Assembly (NCBI RefSeq): GCF_014898155.1
Contig: NZ_CP062938.1
Location: 2,852,001-2,916,000, forward strand
Source: Bifidobacterium eulemuris
GTDB taxonomy: Bacteria; Actinomycetota; Actinomycetes; Actinomycetales; Bifidobacteriaceae
DNA: 64,000 nt
Direction of reading: 5' to 3'
Position 1 is the stretch's first letter. Each line of letters begins with the position of its first letter. Made by a program: the position numbers and the translations under genes. Shown piece by piece: positions 48,379-58,138 of the stretch. The notes beneath the pieces are model-generated. The model did not search any database and was not told the DNA's origin. It worked only from the letters and a program-made list of their open reading frames with translations.

Positions 48379-50466
48379 ATGAAACTTGACGCCACCACCC
48401 TCATCGATGTGAGCGGCCGCTCCGACGCGGTGCGCGCCGCCGCCGAGGATCTGCGCCGCGACCTCGCCACAGTGTGTTCGGGCGCGTCCGCGACCCGCAC
48501 GGAGGCCTCCCGCATCGTGTGCGACTGTGATGCCTCGCTTGCCGACGGCATGTTCCGCGTCGCCGCGGGCGCGGCCGAACTGCGTGTCAGCGCCGGCGAC
48601 GAACTCGGATTCGTCTACGGCCTGTACCATATCAGCCGCGAACTGTTGGGCGTGCCGAATCTGTGGTTCTGGATGGATTGGCGTCCAGGCCGGGTGGGGG
48701 CGGTCGAAGTGCCGGACGGCTATGACTATGCGTCGAAGCCGTTCGCGGTCGCCGAACGAGGATGGTTCGTCAATGACGAAGTGCTGCTGATGGGATGGCA
48801 GCTGGAGAACGATCCCGACCTGCCGTGGCAGATGGTGTTCGAGGCGCTGCTGCGCTGCGGCGGCAATATGGTCATCCCCGGCACTGGCAACAACGCCGCG
48901 CATCATGCGTGCGCCGCCGCCAAACGCGGCCTGCGCATCGCCCAACACCATGCGGAGCCGTTGGGGGCGCGGCTCTTCTCCTCCGCCTATCCCGAACTCA
49001 ACCCCTCATGGGACGAGCATAAGGACCTGTTCATCGGATTGTGGCGCGAATCGATCGAATCGCGGCGCGGCCAGCATGTGATCTGGAACGTCGGCTTCCG
49101 CGGCCAAGGCGACACCCCGTTCTGGCACAGCGATCCGTCCTACGACACCGACGCCAAACGCGGCGCGCTGATGAGCGAGATCATCGGCATCCAACGACGG
49201 ATGGTGCTCGAGGCCGACGCCCAGGCGCGCTGCTGCGTGTACCTGTACGGCGAAACCTTGGAGTTGTACCGCAAAGGCGTGCTCGATCTGCCGGACGACG
49301 TGATCACCATCTGGTCCGACAACGGTTTCGGACGTATGGTCACCCGCCGTCAGAACAACCACAATCCACGCATCGACGCGATGCCCGACCCGACCTACCA
49401 GGGCGCCCAAGGCATCTACTACCATGCGAGCTTCTACGATCTGCAGGCCGCCAACCACATCACCACATTGCCCAACCAACCGGCCCATATCGTGCGCGAA
49501 CTCGGCACGGTGCTCGCCCGAGGCGGCAGGGATTTCTGGATCGTCAACTCGTCGAACGTCAAGCCGCACGCCTACTACCTCGACCTGATCGCCACGCTCT
49601 GGCGCGAAGGCGTGCCCGCGCAGGAGACCCCCGCCGACACCGATTGCGCGCGGAATACCATCGACCCGGCCTGCCAACGCTTCGTCGACCGCCATATGGA
49701 GACGTTCGCGACGACGTATTACGGCGCGCGCGACGCCGAGGCGGTGGGACGCGCGTACCGCGAATACTTCGACGCGGCCGTGCCGTTCGGCGCGCGATGG
49801 GATGAGCATGCGGCCGAGCAGTACTTCAACCATTGCCCGCGCATGCTGATCACCCAGTTCATGCGCTCGCGCGGCGAAACCTGCGAGGATATGCTCTGGG
49901 CCACCGGAGACGAGTCTTTCGACGAGCAGATCGAAACCGTCGACCAGGTCGCCATACGCGGCGCCGAACGCTACGGCGCGCTCGTCACCCGCAACACCCT
50001 GGCGGCGGGCGTTATGGACGAACCGGCGGCGCGGCTGTTCGAGGATTCCATCGCCCTGCACGCGCGGGTCTACGCGCATTGCTGCAAAGGCGCCCATCTG
50101 GTGTGCAAGGCGTTGCGCCGGGGCCTGGACGACGACTGGCAGCACGCGTTCTGGTACGCGGGTCTGGCCAGACGGGAATACCGCAAGGCGCGCCTCGCCA
50201 TGCTGAGCCGCGAGCACGGCGTATGGCAGGGCTTCTACGCCAACGAATGCCTGACCGATATCGCGCAAAGCGCATGGGTGATCTCCGGTCTGATGGCGTT
50301 CCTGCGCACCATGGGGGACGGCCCCCATTTCTACCAGTGGCAGCGCGACTTCATCTACAGCCGCGAGGAGGCGAAGATCACCACGCTGCTCAATCTGGAG
50401 AACCATCTGACCGACGACGAACTGTTCGAAGCCATGCTGGTCAAATGGGAGGACCGCATCGTCTAG
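48379..50466 (+). CDS. GH115-like glycoside hydrolase (alpha-glucuronidase family), short form
   Basis: The 695-aa protein resembles family GH115. An N-terminal domain is followed by the TIM-barrel-like region with FAVAERGWFVNDEVLLMGW, NVGFRGQGDTPFWHSD, the LPDDVITIWSDNGFGRMVTR segment near residue 315 and GIYYHASFYDLQAANH near 350. No signal peptide is present, so it acts in the cytoplasm on imported material. It is shorter than most GH115 enzymes and seems to lack the C-terminal carbohydrate-binding domain. Known members remove (methyl)glucuronic acid from xylan or arabinogalactan; in this uronate locus a glucuronate side chain is plausible. A GTGCCCGG/CCGGGCAC hairpin lies before it at 48284-48318, and CAAGGAG precedes ATG 48379. 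Confidence 0.78.
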   Translation: MKLDATTLIDVSGRSDAVRAAAEDLRRDLATVCSGASATRTEASRIVCDCDASLADGMFRVAAGAAELRVSAGDELGFVYGLYHISRELLGVPNLWFWMDWRPGRVGAVEVPDGYDYASKPFAVAERGWFVNDEVLLMGWQLENDPDLPWQMVFEALLRCGGNMVIPGTGNNAAHHACAAAKRGLRIAQHHAEPLGARLFSSAYPELNPSWDEHKDLFIGLWRESIESRRGQHVIWNVGFRGQGDTPFWHSDPSYDTDAKRGALMSEIIGIQRRMVLEADAQARCCVYLYGETLELYRKGVLDLPDDVITIWSDNGFGRMVTRRQNNHNPRIDAMPDPTYQGAQGIYYHASFYDLQAANHITTLPNQPAHIVRELGTVLARGGRDFWIVNSSNVKPHAYYLDLIATLWREGVPAQETPADTDCARNTIDPACQRFVDRHMETFATTYYGARDAEAVGRAYREYFDAAVPFGARWDEHAAEQYFNHCPRMLITQFMRSRGETCEDMLWATGDESFDEQIETVDQVAIRGAERYGALVTRNTLAAGVMDEPAARLFEDSIALHARVYAHCCKGAHLVCKALRRGLDDDWQHAFWYAGLARREYRKARLAMLSREHGVWQGFYANECLTDIAQSAWVISGLMAFLRTMGDGPHFYQWQRDFIYSREEAKITTLLNLENHLTDDELFEAMLVKWEDRIV

Positions 50467-50523
50467 ACGGCGGACTGTGCGCGCGGCGGACAGTAAGGGA
50501 CGGACAATAAGGGGACGACGACC

Positions 50524-52095
50524 ATGCCCGACGGATTCGACATGTTCGACGCATGCGCCACCGCCACCACGCTGACCCTGTTCTGGGACAAGCCCGAACG
50601 GGCCGACCGTGGCACCGCGTACACGCTGTTCGTCGACGGCATGCCCGCGGCCCGCACCACACGGACCTTCGCCACCATCGAAGGACTCGCTCCCGATCGC
50701 CGTTACCACGTGGAGCTGCGCGCGTGCTTTCCCGAAGGGGCGAGCGCGATCCGGCTCGCCGAAGGAAGCTTCCGCACGGAAACGGTCAAACGCGACATCG
50801 ACGTGTCGCGCCCGCCATACAACGCCGTTGGCGACGGCGTGACGATGAACACGCGGGCCATCCAACAGGCGCTCGACGATTGCGACGCCTCCAGCCGCGT
50901 CGTCATACCCGCGGGTGTGTTCCTCACCGGGGCCCTGACCATGCATTCGGAAAGCGAACTGCATGTGAAGGCCGGGGGAGTTGTGCAGGGAAGCGTCGAT
51001 CCAAGTGATTACGAGCCGCGCGTATGGAGCCGCTTCGAAGGCGTGGAGCGCGAATGCTATGCGAGCCTGGTCAATATCGGCGTGCTTGACCATACGGCGG
51101 GCCCCACTACCCATGACGTGCGGCTGTCGGGGGAGGGGGCGATTCGCGGCGGCGGCGCCCGGCTGATGCGCGCCACCATCGACCGCGAACGCGTGCGGAT
51201 GGGCGGAGAGCTCGACGGCATGGCCGACTACATCGCCGCATGCGAGAACGAGGACACCGTTCCGGCCCGCGCCCGAGGCCGCTTGATTTCCATCTGCAAC
51301 GCCGAGCGCGTCGAGCTTGCCGGACTGGCCTTCGAGGACGGGCCCGGCTGGAACATCCACTGCGTCTATTCGCGTCACGTCGTCACCCATGGGGCGATGA
51401 TCCGCTCGTGTGGCGTGTGGAACGGCGACGGGTGGGATCCCGATTCCAGCGAGGACTGCGTGCTGTTCGACACGACGTTCGACACCGGCGACGATATGGT
51501 GGCCATCAAATCCGGCAAGAATCCGGAAGGCAACCGCATCAACCGGCCCACGCGCCGCGTGCGGATATTCTCATGCTCCGCCCTCGGCGGCCATGGCATC
51601 GCCATAGGTTCGGAGATTTCGGGCGGCGTCGAGGACGTGCGCATCTGGGACGTCGACCTCGCGCGCTCGCGGTACGGCATCCATATCAAGGCCACCGCCA
51701 AACGCGGCGGATACGTGCGCGACGTCAGCGTGCGCGACTCGACCGTTGCGGCGGTCACCATCCATTCGGTCTCCTACAACGACGACGGCGAAAGCGGACC
51801 GGACCAGCCGTATTTCGAGCGTTTCCGGTTCGAACGGCTGCACGCGCTCGGACGCTATTGGGGCGAGACCGCGGACGACGTGTATCCCAGCACGGCCGTG
51901 CTGGTCAAAGGATTCGACAAACCCGGCCATGAGGCCCGCGACATCGTGTTCAAAGACGTGACGTTGGGCGGTGTGGACGGCGGCTGCGGGCGCGTCGAAC
52001 TATGCGACTGCGCCGGAGTGGTGTTCGACCGCGTCGACGCCGCCTCCAATCCCGTCACCGACCCCAGCCGACCGTTCAAGGCCGCCGCTGCTTGA
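50524..52095 (+). CDS. GH28 family polygalacturonase-like hydrolase, first copy
   Basis: The 523-aa protein has an N-terminal fibronectin-III-like domain (about 1-88) and a right-handed beta-helix of family GH28. Active-site motifs are NGDGWDPDS near 299 (NTD motif with Asn-Gly-Asp), TGDDMVAIKSG near 319, GGHGIAIGSE near 355 and HIKATAKRGG near 386, where the usual Arg of RIK is His. With no signal peptide and an FnIII domain it resembles exo-acting enzymes that trim short oligogalacturonides in the cytoplasm. It follows the GH115-like gene after 57 bases and is probably in the same transcript. Confidence 0.88.
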   Translation: MPDGFDMFDACATATTLTLFWDKPERADRGTAYTLFVDGMPAARTTRTFATIEGLAPDRRYHVELRACFPEGASAIRLAEGSFRTETVKRDIDVSRPPYNAVGDGVTMNTRAIQQALDDCDASSRVVIPAGVFLTGALTMHSESELHVKAGGVVQGSVDPSDYEPRVWSRFEGVERECYASLVNIGVLDHTAGPTTHDVRLSGEGAIRGGGARLMRATIDRERVRMGGELDGMADYIAACENEDTVPARARGRLISICNAERVELAGLAFEDGPGWNIHCVYSRHVVTHGAMIRSCGVWNGDGWDPDSSEDCVLFDTTFDTGDDMVAIKSGKNPEGNRINRPTRRVRIFSCSALGGHGIAIGSEISGGVEDVRIWDVDLARSRYGIHIKATAKRGGYVRDVSVRDSTVAAVTIHSVSYNDDGESGPDQPYFERFRFERLHALGRYWGETADDVYPSTAVLVKGFDKPGHEARDIVFKDVTLGGVDGGCGRVELCDCAGVVFDRVDAASNPVTDPSRPFKAAAA

Positions 52096-52133
52096 ACGGA
52101 CGGCTGGGCGGCGCCGCCGGCCTCTGCAATCCA

Positions 52134-52174
52134 TGGCAACATGTTGACGGGCCCGACTCGTTTCGCCGTAGCCT
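52134..52174 (+). promoter_or_regulatory. uxaB promoter with TGGCAACA motif
   Basis: TGGCAACA starts at 52134 and runs into TGTTG to give the palindrome CAACATGTTG. A -10-like TAGCCT starts at 52169, 35 bases on, the same offset as at kdgK and uxaC. Confidence 0.55.
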
Positions 52175-52269
52175 TGAGGGCATCAATCCCAAACCGATAC
52201 GCCACGCGGCCGTATCGTATCGGATGGGATCCGACCTGATTGAACGCCACAGCGAAACGAGGAACTCAT

Positions 52270-53715
52270 ATGGAACCCATCAATGCCGGCATGGCTCTCG
52301 AACGCGGACTGACCACGGCGCGGGCGGCGGACCGTCCGATCAAGGTGGTCCAGTTCGGCGAAGGCAATTTCCTACGCGCGTTCGTGGACTGGATCATCCA
52401 GCGGCTGAACGACGAGGGGCTGTTCGACGGCAATGTCGCGATCGTCCAACCGTTGGAGCGCGGGCGCGTCAAGGAGCTCGAGGCGCAGGACCGCCTGTAC
52501 ACGGTGATGCTCGAAGGCATCAAGGACGGCCGGGAGGTCCGCAGCCGCGAGCTGATCGACTCCATCGGCGCCACCGTCGACATGTATGAGGATTGGGAGG
52601 GCTATCTCGCCCTGGCGGACAACCCCGACCTGAAAATTGTCGTCTCCAACACCACCGAAGCGGGCATCGCGCTCAGCGACGAGGACGCGCCGGACGCCAA
52701 GCCGCCGAAAAGCTATCCGGCCAAACTGGCGCAACTGCTCAAGCGCCGCTACGACCGGGGCCTCGGCGGACTGCTGATCATACCCTGCGAGCTGATCGAG
52801 GACAACGGCCCGGCCCTGAAGCGCTGCCTGACGGACACCGCCCGCCGCTTCGGCTGGAGCGAGGATTTCGTCGACTGGCTCGAGCGTGAGAACACCTTCG
52901 TCTCCACGCTGGTCGACCGCATCGTTCCGGGATATCCGCGCGACAACGCCGAAGCGCTGTGGGAGGAGCTCGGCTACCGCGACGACAACATGGTCAAAGC
53001 CGAACCCTTCGCCCTGTGGGTGATCGCCGGCGACGCCGAGTCCCAGGCCACGGTGGAGCGGCTGCTGCCGGCGAAACGGCTCGGCATCGATCTGGTGACC
53101 TGCGACCAGGTGCGTCCCTATCGCGAACGCAAGGTGTTCCTGCTCAACGGCCCCCACACCACCATGGCCCAGGTCGCGCGACTGGCGGGCCTTGGCTCCG
53201 TGGGCGAGGTCATGGACGACGACGAGCTGCGCTCCTTCATCGAACGCGAGATGCGCGAGGAGATCATCCCCGTGCTGACCCTGCCCGAGGACGAGCTCGA
53301 AGGCTTCGCCGACGCCGTGCTCGAACGGTTCCGCAACCCCTTCGTCAAGCATTCGCTCGACTCCATCGCCTTGAATTCCGTGGCGAAGTTCACCGCGCGC
53401 CTGCTGCCCATCGTGCACCGCAATGTGGAGCAGGGGCGTGGCGTGCCCCGTCGCGTCGCCCTCGCCCTCGCCGCCCTGATCGCCTCCTACGCGCGGCTGG
53501 CCCCGGTCGAGGTCGCCGTCGCCGATGTCGATGACGTCACGACGCGTCTGGCGGGCGCGACCGCCGAAAGGGACTCCGTCGTTCGGGCGCTCGCCGACAC
53601 GGCCCTGTGGGGCGAGGATCTCACCGCCATCGACGGATTGGCGGATCTGGTCGCCGACGACGTCGAGACGATCGCCGCGGGAGGCATCAGAACCCTGATC
53701 GCGCCGTTGGCGTGA
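52270..53715 (+). CDS. uxaB: Tagaturonate reductase (altronate oxidoreductase)
   Basis: The 481-aa polyol-type dehydrogenase reduces tagaturonate to altronate with NADH. The start IKVVQFGEGNFLRAFVDWII near residue 23 and SNTTEAGI, IIPCELIEDNGPALKR, FVSTLVDRIVPGYPRDNAEA and KVFLLNGPHT are closely like enterobacterial UxaB, which distinguishes it from fructuronate reductase UxuB. GAGGAA precedes ATG 52270. It acts after UxaC in galacturonate breakdown. Altronate dehydratase, the next enzyme, is not in the window. Confidence 0.92.
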   Translation: MEPINAGMALERGLTTARAADRPIKVVQFGEGNFLRAFVDWIIQRLNDEGLFDGNVAIVQPLERGRVKELEAQDRLYTVMLEGIKDGREVRSRELIDSIGATVDMYEDWEGYLALADNPDLKIVVSNTTEAGIALSDEDAPDAKPPKSYPAKLAQLLKRRYDRGLGGLLIIPCELIEDNGPALKRCLTDTARRFGWSEDFVDWLERENTFVSTLVDRIVPGYPRDNAEALWEELGYRDDNMVKAEPFALWVIAGDAESQATVERLLPAKRLGIDLVTCDQVRPYRERKVFLLNGPHTTMAQVARLAGLGSVGEVMDDDELRSFIEREMREEIIPVLTLPEDELEGFADAVLERFRNPFVKHSLDSIALNSVAKFTARLLPIVHRNVEQGRGVPRRVALALAALIASYARLAPVEVAVADVDDVTTRLAGATAERDSVVRALADTALWGEDLTAIDGLADLVADDVETIAAGGIRTLIAPLA

Positions 53716-53811
53716 GCCGACGCGTGGGGCTCTAGGCCGCATGGGCGGCCCAAAGCCCGCGCGTTCGAACAACGTGGAACCCGTTTCGTCATGCGTGTTC
53801 CTTCCTTCCCA

Positions 53812-53851
53812 ATGAGGCCGCCACCCGGGTGCCAACGGGTGGCGGCCTCAT
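53812..53851 (+). terminator. Hairpin after uxaB
   Basis: ATGAGGCCGCCACCCG (53812-53827) pairs perfectly over 16 bp with CGGGTGGCGGCCTCAT (53836-53851). The loop is 8 bases and there is little T after it. Confidence 0.75.
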
Positions 53852-53916
53852 GGCCTTCTTCCGCTATGATGAATGCTCAGAGGCATACCAAGGCGCGAGC
53901 GGAGGGGAGCATACGC

Positions 53917-54918
53917 ATGAGCGAGGGCAAGGTGACGATCCGCGACGTGGCGAGGGAGGCCGGCGTATCCCCATCCACCGTCTCCCGCGCGTTCGCCCGA
54001 CCCGACCGTGTGAGCGCCGCCACCGCCACCATCATCTTCGACGCGGCCAACCGACTGGGCTACCACAGCGAACCGGTGCAGACCGTGCCGCTGCGCGGCA
54101 TCCGCGGCGTCATCGCCGTCATCGTGCCCGATATCGCCAACCAATTCCTCTCCGACGTGATCCGCGCCGTGCAGCATGAATGCGACACGCACGACTACGC
54201 GCTGATTGTGGCCGAATCACGCGAAAGCGCCTCCATGGAACGCACCGCCTTCGACCGCATCGCCCCGCTGGTCGACGGCGCGATCCTCACCTCGTCGCGC
54301 ATGCCCGACGCGATGATCCGCAAATGCGCGCAGACCCGGCCCATCGTCTCGGCCAACCGCATCGTGCGCGGCGTGGACAGCGTGGTCATCGACATCAACG
54401 ACGGCGTCGAACAGCTCGCCGACCATATCCAACGCATGGGATTCGACCGCGTCACCTATCTCGACGGGCCCGCCACCTCATGGTCGGTGGGATTCCGCTG
54501 GCATACCGTCTCGCAGGCCTGCGCGGCGCGTGGGATCGCCGCGCGCAGACTATGGCCGGGCGCTCCCACGGTGGAGGGCGGCTTCGCCTTCGCCGGAAAA
54601 TACCTCGACGATCCCACCGGCATGGTCGTGGCGCACAACGATCTGATGGCCGTCGGCTTCATGGCCGCCATGCGGCGACAGGGCAGGCACTGCCCACAGG
54701 ATTATTCGATCGCGGGATTCGACAACGATCTGATCGGGCAGATCTCGCAGCCGACGTTGACCACGGTCCGCCAGTCGCCCGCCCTGATGGGCACGCGTGC
54801 GGCGCGCATCCTCTTCGACCGGCTCAAAGGGGAGCGCCCCGCGCAGGACATCACCACCGTGCCCACCTCGCTGATCATACGCGAGAGCACCCGCCGCCCG
54901 GGCGGGGAAGGCGCGTGA
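53917..54918 (+). CDS. LacI family transcriptional regulator (uxa region)
   Basis: The 333-aa protein has a full helix-turn-helix (VTIRDVAREAGVSPSTVSRAF, residues 5-25) and an effector domain (IRGVIAVIVPDIANQFLSDV near 60; YSIAGFDNDLIGQISQPTLT near 265). It is a clear paralogue of the regulator at 58139-59158: both share VAESR near 105, the WPGxPTxEGGxAF segment and KYLxDPTGxVxAxNDxMAxGFMA. It sits between uxaB and uxaC and is a candidate for recognising the TGGCAACA motif. GGAGGGGAGC precedes ATG 53917. Confidence 0.92.
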   Translation: MSEGKVTIRDVAREAGVSPSTVSRAFARPDRVSAATATIIFDAANRLGYHSEPVQTVPLRGIRGVIAVIVPDIANQFLSDVIRAVQHECDTHDYALIVAESRESASMERTAFDRIAPLVDGAILTSSRMPDAMIRKCAQTRPIVSANRIVRGVDSVVIDINDGVEQLADHIQRMGFDRVTYLDGPATSWSVGFRWHTVSQACAARGIAARRLWPGAPTVEGGFAFAGKYLDDPTGMVVAHNDLMAVGFMAAMRRQGRHCPQDYSIAGFDNDLIGQISQPTLTTVRQSPALMGTRAARILFDRLKGERPAQDITTVPTSLIIRESTRRPGGEGA

Positions 54919-54970
54919 CGCCGTTCGGTCGGCATCCATATGGCCGGCGGCGAACCCCGTCCACAACGTT

Positions 54971-55011
54971 TGGCAACAAACGGGCGTAAGCGGCCGTCGT
55001 CTCCTTAAGCT
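54971..55011 (+). promoter_or_regulatory. uxaC promoter with TGGCAACA motif
   Basis: TGGCAACA starts at 54971 inside the near-palindrome CGTTTGGCAACAAACG. A -10-like TAAGCT starts at 55006, again 35 bases on. The start codon is 35 bases further. Confidence 0.55.
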
Positions 55012-55045
55012 GACGGCACGACGCAACCAGCATGAAGGAGTGCAT

Positions 55046-56455
55046 ATGAATTTTCTGGACGACGACTACCTGCTGACCACCGATCTGGCCCAAGAGCTGT
55101 TCCACGCCCACGCCGCGACCATGCCCGTGGTCGACTACCATTGCCACCTGCATCCCGAGGAGATCGTCGAAGACCCCTGCTTCACGGATATCGTCGCCGC
55201 ATGGCTCACCGACGGCAACAACTACGGCGATCATTACAAATGGCGTCTGATGCGAGCCAACGGCGTGCCCGAAGCGCTGATCACCGGAGACGGCGATCCA
55301 TGGGAGAAATTCCTCGCCTACGCCACCACAATGGACAAGGCGATCGGCTCCCCGGTGTATCTGTGGACGCATATGGAACTGCGCCGCTACTTCGGCATCG
55401 AGGAGACGCTGACCGAAAAAAGCGCCAAAGCCATCTTCGACGAATGCAACGCCAAGCTCGCCACCCCGGAATTCTCCCGCAGGTCCCTGCTGCGCCGCAT
55501 GAATGTGGACACGGTGTGCACCACCGACGATCCGGTCGACGATCTGCACTACCACGAGGAGTTCGCGCGTGAGGGCGACACCTTCGCCATGCTGCCCGCC
55601 ATGCGCCCCGACAAGGCCCTCAACCCCGACAAGGAGGGCTTCGTCGAGTGGGTGGAGCGACTTGAGGCCGTCAGCGGCACGACCATCTCCTCGTTCGACG
55701 ACTTCATCGCCGCGATGAGCCGGCGCATCGACTTCTTCCACGAGCACGGGTCGCGTCTGGCCGACCATGCCGCCGACCTGATGACCTACGACGAGGCCAC
55801 GCCGGCCGAACTCGACGCGATCCTCGCCAAAGCGCGCGCCGGCAAGGAGCTGACCGCGCTCGAGGTGTCGCAGTACCGCACCGCCTTCATGGTCCAACTC
55901 ATGCGTCTGTACTCGGACAAGGGATGGGCCATGCAGATCCACCTGCACGCCATGCGCAACGTCAACACCCGCGAATTCGGCATCCACGGCGCCGACACCG
56001 GATACGACGCGATCAACGACCGTTCCATCGCCGAACCGCTGTATCGTCTGCTCGACGCCGCCGCGCGCGGAGGCGACGTGCCGAAGATGCTCATCTACTC
56101 GCTGAACCCGAACGACTACATGGCCATCGCCACCGTCATGGGCGCGTTCCAAGGCGATATGAAGCAGCGGCTGTCGCTGGGCAACGCCTGGTGGTTCAAC
56201 GACACCCGCACCGGCATCCGCCGGCAGCTGGAGGTGCAGGCCGAAACCTCGCTGCTGGGCAACGCGGTGGGCATGACCACCGACTCCCGCTCCTTCCTGA
56301 GCTTCCCCCGGCACGAGTTCTTCCGCCGCATCCTGTGCGAGCTGATCGGCGACTGGGCCGCCCGGGGCGAGGTGCCGAACGACGTCGACTACCTCGCGCC
56401 GCTGGTCGAGAACGTCTCGTTCAACAACGCCAAGGAGCTGTTCCTATGCGACTGA
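55046..56455 (+). CDS. uxaC: Glucuronate/galacturonate isomerase
   Basis: The 469-aa amidohydrolase-fold enzyme isomerises galacturonate to tagaturonate and glucuronate to fructuronate. The metal-binding MPVVDYHCHLHPEEI is near residue 31, CTTDDPVDDLHYH near 160, MQIHLHAMRNVN near 295 and WWFNDTRTGIRRQL near 385. AAGGAG ends six bases before ATG 55046; the in-frame GTG at 55040 is too close. Its last 10 bases overlap the start of the second GH28 gene, coupling uronate release and isomerisation. Confidence 0.95.
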   Translation: MNFLDDDYLLTTDLAQELFHAHAATMPVVDYHCHLHPEEIVEDPCFTDIVAAWLTDGNNYGDHYKWRLMRANGVPEALITGDGDPWEKFLAYATTMDKAIGSPVYLWTHMELRRYFGIEETLTEKSAKAIFDECNAKLATPEFSRRSLLRRMNVDTVCTTDDPVDDLHYHEEFAREGDTFAMLPAMRPDKALNPDKEGFVEWVERLEAVSGTTISSFDDFIAAMSRRIDFFHEHGSRLADHAADLMTYDEATPAELDAILAKARAGKELTALEVSQYRTAFMVQLMRLYSDKGWAMQIHLHAMRNVNTREFGIHGADTGYDAINDRSIAEPLYRLLDAAARGGDVPKMLIYSLNPNDYMAIATVMGAFQGDMKQRLSLGNAWWFNDTRTGIRRQLEVQAETSLLGNAVGMTTDSRSFLSFPRHEFFRRILCELIGDWAARGEVPNDVDYLAPLVENVSFNNAKELFLCD

Positions 56456-58029
56456 GCATCGTTTGGAAATGCGCGCGGGCCGCCGTCGTCGAAGCCGATG
56501 ACGGCGGGGTGTACCGCACCCGAACCCAGTGGCGCATCATCGTCAACGACCGGTTGTGGGGAACCACCGACCTGGTCGAAACCTATCTCGACGGCCTCGA
56601 GCCGAACACCACGTACCGCGTGCGCTACGAACGAGACCTCGCCGACGGCACCGTGGAGTCGTCCAACGCCGTGTTCGTCACCGAACCGGAGACCTTCACG
56701 CTGGACGTGCGCGATTTCGGCGCGGCCGGCGACGGTGAGCGCGACGACACCATCAGCCTGCAGGCCGCCATCATGGCCTGCCCCCGAGGCGGGCGCGTGC
56801 TGGTGCCGGCCGGCGAATACCGGGTGAAGAACCTGTTCCTCACCAGCGGGCTGACCCTCGAACTGGCCGAAGGCGCCACCATCGCCGCCCGGCATGACCG
56901 CGAGAACCTCGCCTATCTGCCCGGCACCGTGCAGGGCGAGCCCGGGGCCGGCTACGCGGGCGGCGACAAACTTCCGTTGGGTCGATGGGAGGGCGAGTCC
57001 TTCCCCATGTTCTGCGGCATCCTCACCGGGCTGGGCGTGAACGACGTGACCGTGTACGGCCGCGGCGTCATCGACGGCGGCGCCAACGACGACGAGGACA
57101 ACTGGTGGTACGAGGCCAAGCGCATGCGCGTCGCCACACGCCCGCGCATGGTGTTCCTCTCCGACTGCGAACGGGTGGATTTGGTCGGCGTCACGGTGCG
57201 CAACAGCCCCAGCTGGAACATCCATCCGGTGCTGAGCCGGAACCTGCGCTTCCTGAACCTCACCATCGAAAGCCCCAAGGTCTCGCCCAACACCGATGGG
57301 CTGAACCCCGAATCCTGCGACGACGTGCTGATCAAAGGATGCCACTTCTCCGTGGGCGACGACTGCATCGCCGTCAAATCCGGCAAAATCGCCATGCCGA
57401 AGGAACTGCGCCCCGCATGCCGCAATCTGGTGATCGAGCAGTGCCATATGCACGACGGGCATGGCTCCATCGTGCTCGGCTCCGAAGCGGCCGGCGGCAT
57501 CAAAGGCCTGATCGCCCGCGACTGCCTGTTCGAACGCACCGACCGCGGCCTGCGCATCAAAACGAGGCGCGGGCGCGGACGCGACAGCGTGTATGAGGCG
57601 ATCCAATTCGACCATATCGTGATGGACGAGGTGAAGGTGCCCTTCGTCGTCAACTCGTTCTACTACTGCGACGCGGACGGCACCAGCGATTACGTGCAGA
57701 ACCGCGGACCCTTGCCCGTCGACGACGGCACGCCGAATGTGGCGTCACTGTCGTTCCGCAATATCGAGGCCACGAACTGCCATGCCGCGGCGGCCTATAT
57801 CACCGGCCTGCCGGAAAGCAAGATCGGACGCGTGGCCTTCCACCACGTGCACGTCACCTTCGCGCCCGACGCCCAGCCCTTCCTGCCCGCCATGGCGTGC
57901 GGTGTGGAGGAGATGACGCGTCAGGGCATCATCGCCCAGAACGTCTCCTGTCTGGTGCTCGACGACGTGGACATCGAAGGGCAGGAGGGGGATGCGGTGC
58001 TGCCGTCGAATATCGACGTCGTCGAATGA
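56446..58029 (+). CDS. GH28 family polygalacturonase-like hydrolase, second copy
   Basis: The 527-aa GH28 enzyme has an N-terminal fibronectin-III-like domain (about 1-83; GLEPNTTYRVRYERDLADGT) and a beta-helix with the full canonical active site: NTDGLNPESCDD near 282, VGDDCIAVKSG near 302, HDGHGSIVLGSE near 338 and LRIKTRRGRGR near 368. There is no signal peptide, so it is probably a cytoplasmic exo-galacturonidase. It overlaps uxaC by 10 bases. Compared with the first GH28 it keeps the substrate-binding Arg-Ile-Lys, so it is the more certain galacturonidase of the two. Confidence 0.92.
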   Translation: MRLSIVWKCARAAVVEADDGGVYRTRTQWRIIVNDRLWGTTDLVETYLDGLEPNTTYRVRYERDLADGTVESSNAVFVTEPETFTLDVRDFGAAGDGERDDTISLQAAIMACPRGGRVLVPAGEYRVKNLFLTSGLTLELAEGATIAARHDRENLAYLPGTVQGEPGAGYAGGDKLPLGRWEGESFPMFCGILTGLGVNDVTVYGRGVIDGGANDDEDNWWYEAKRMRVATRPRMVFLSDCERVDLVGVTVRNSPSWNIHPVLSRNLRFLNLTIESPKVSPNTDGLNPESCDDVLIKGCHFSVGDDCIAVKSGKIAMPKELRPACRNLVIEQCHMHDGHGSIVLGSEAAGGIKGLIARDCLFERTDRGLRIKTRRGRGRDSVYEAIQFDHIVMDEVKVPFVVNSFYYCDADGTSDYVQNRGPLPVDDGTPNVASLSFRNIEATNCHAAAAYITGLPESKIGRVAFHHVHVTFAPDAQPFLPAMACGVEEMTRQGIIAQNVSCLVLDDVDIEGQEGDAVLPSNIDVVE

Positions 58030-58138
58030 TGGCGGCACCTGCCCCAGGCTTTCGCGGGCCGGCGGCATGGCCTAGACTGGTTGGCGACGCCGGTCGGCGA
58101 AGAACGCCCAACACGTGAAGCATTGCGGGAGGCTGCCC

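Noticed and set aside
55924..56445. Upstream extension of the second GH28 frame
   Set aside because: It lies within uxaC in another frame and is His/Arg-rich; ATG 56446 has AAGGAG at proper distance and begins the FnIII domain.
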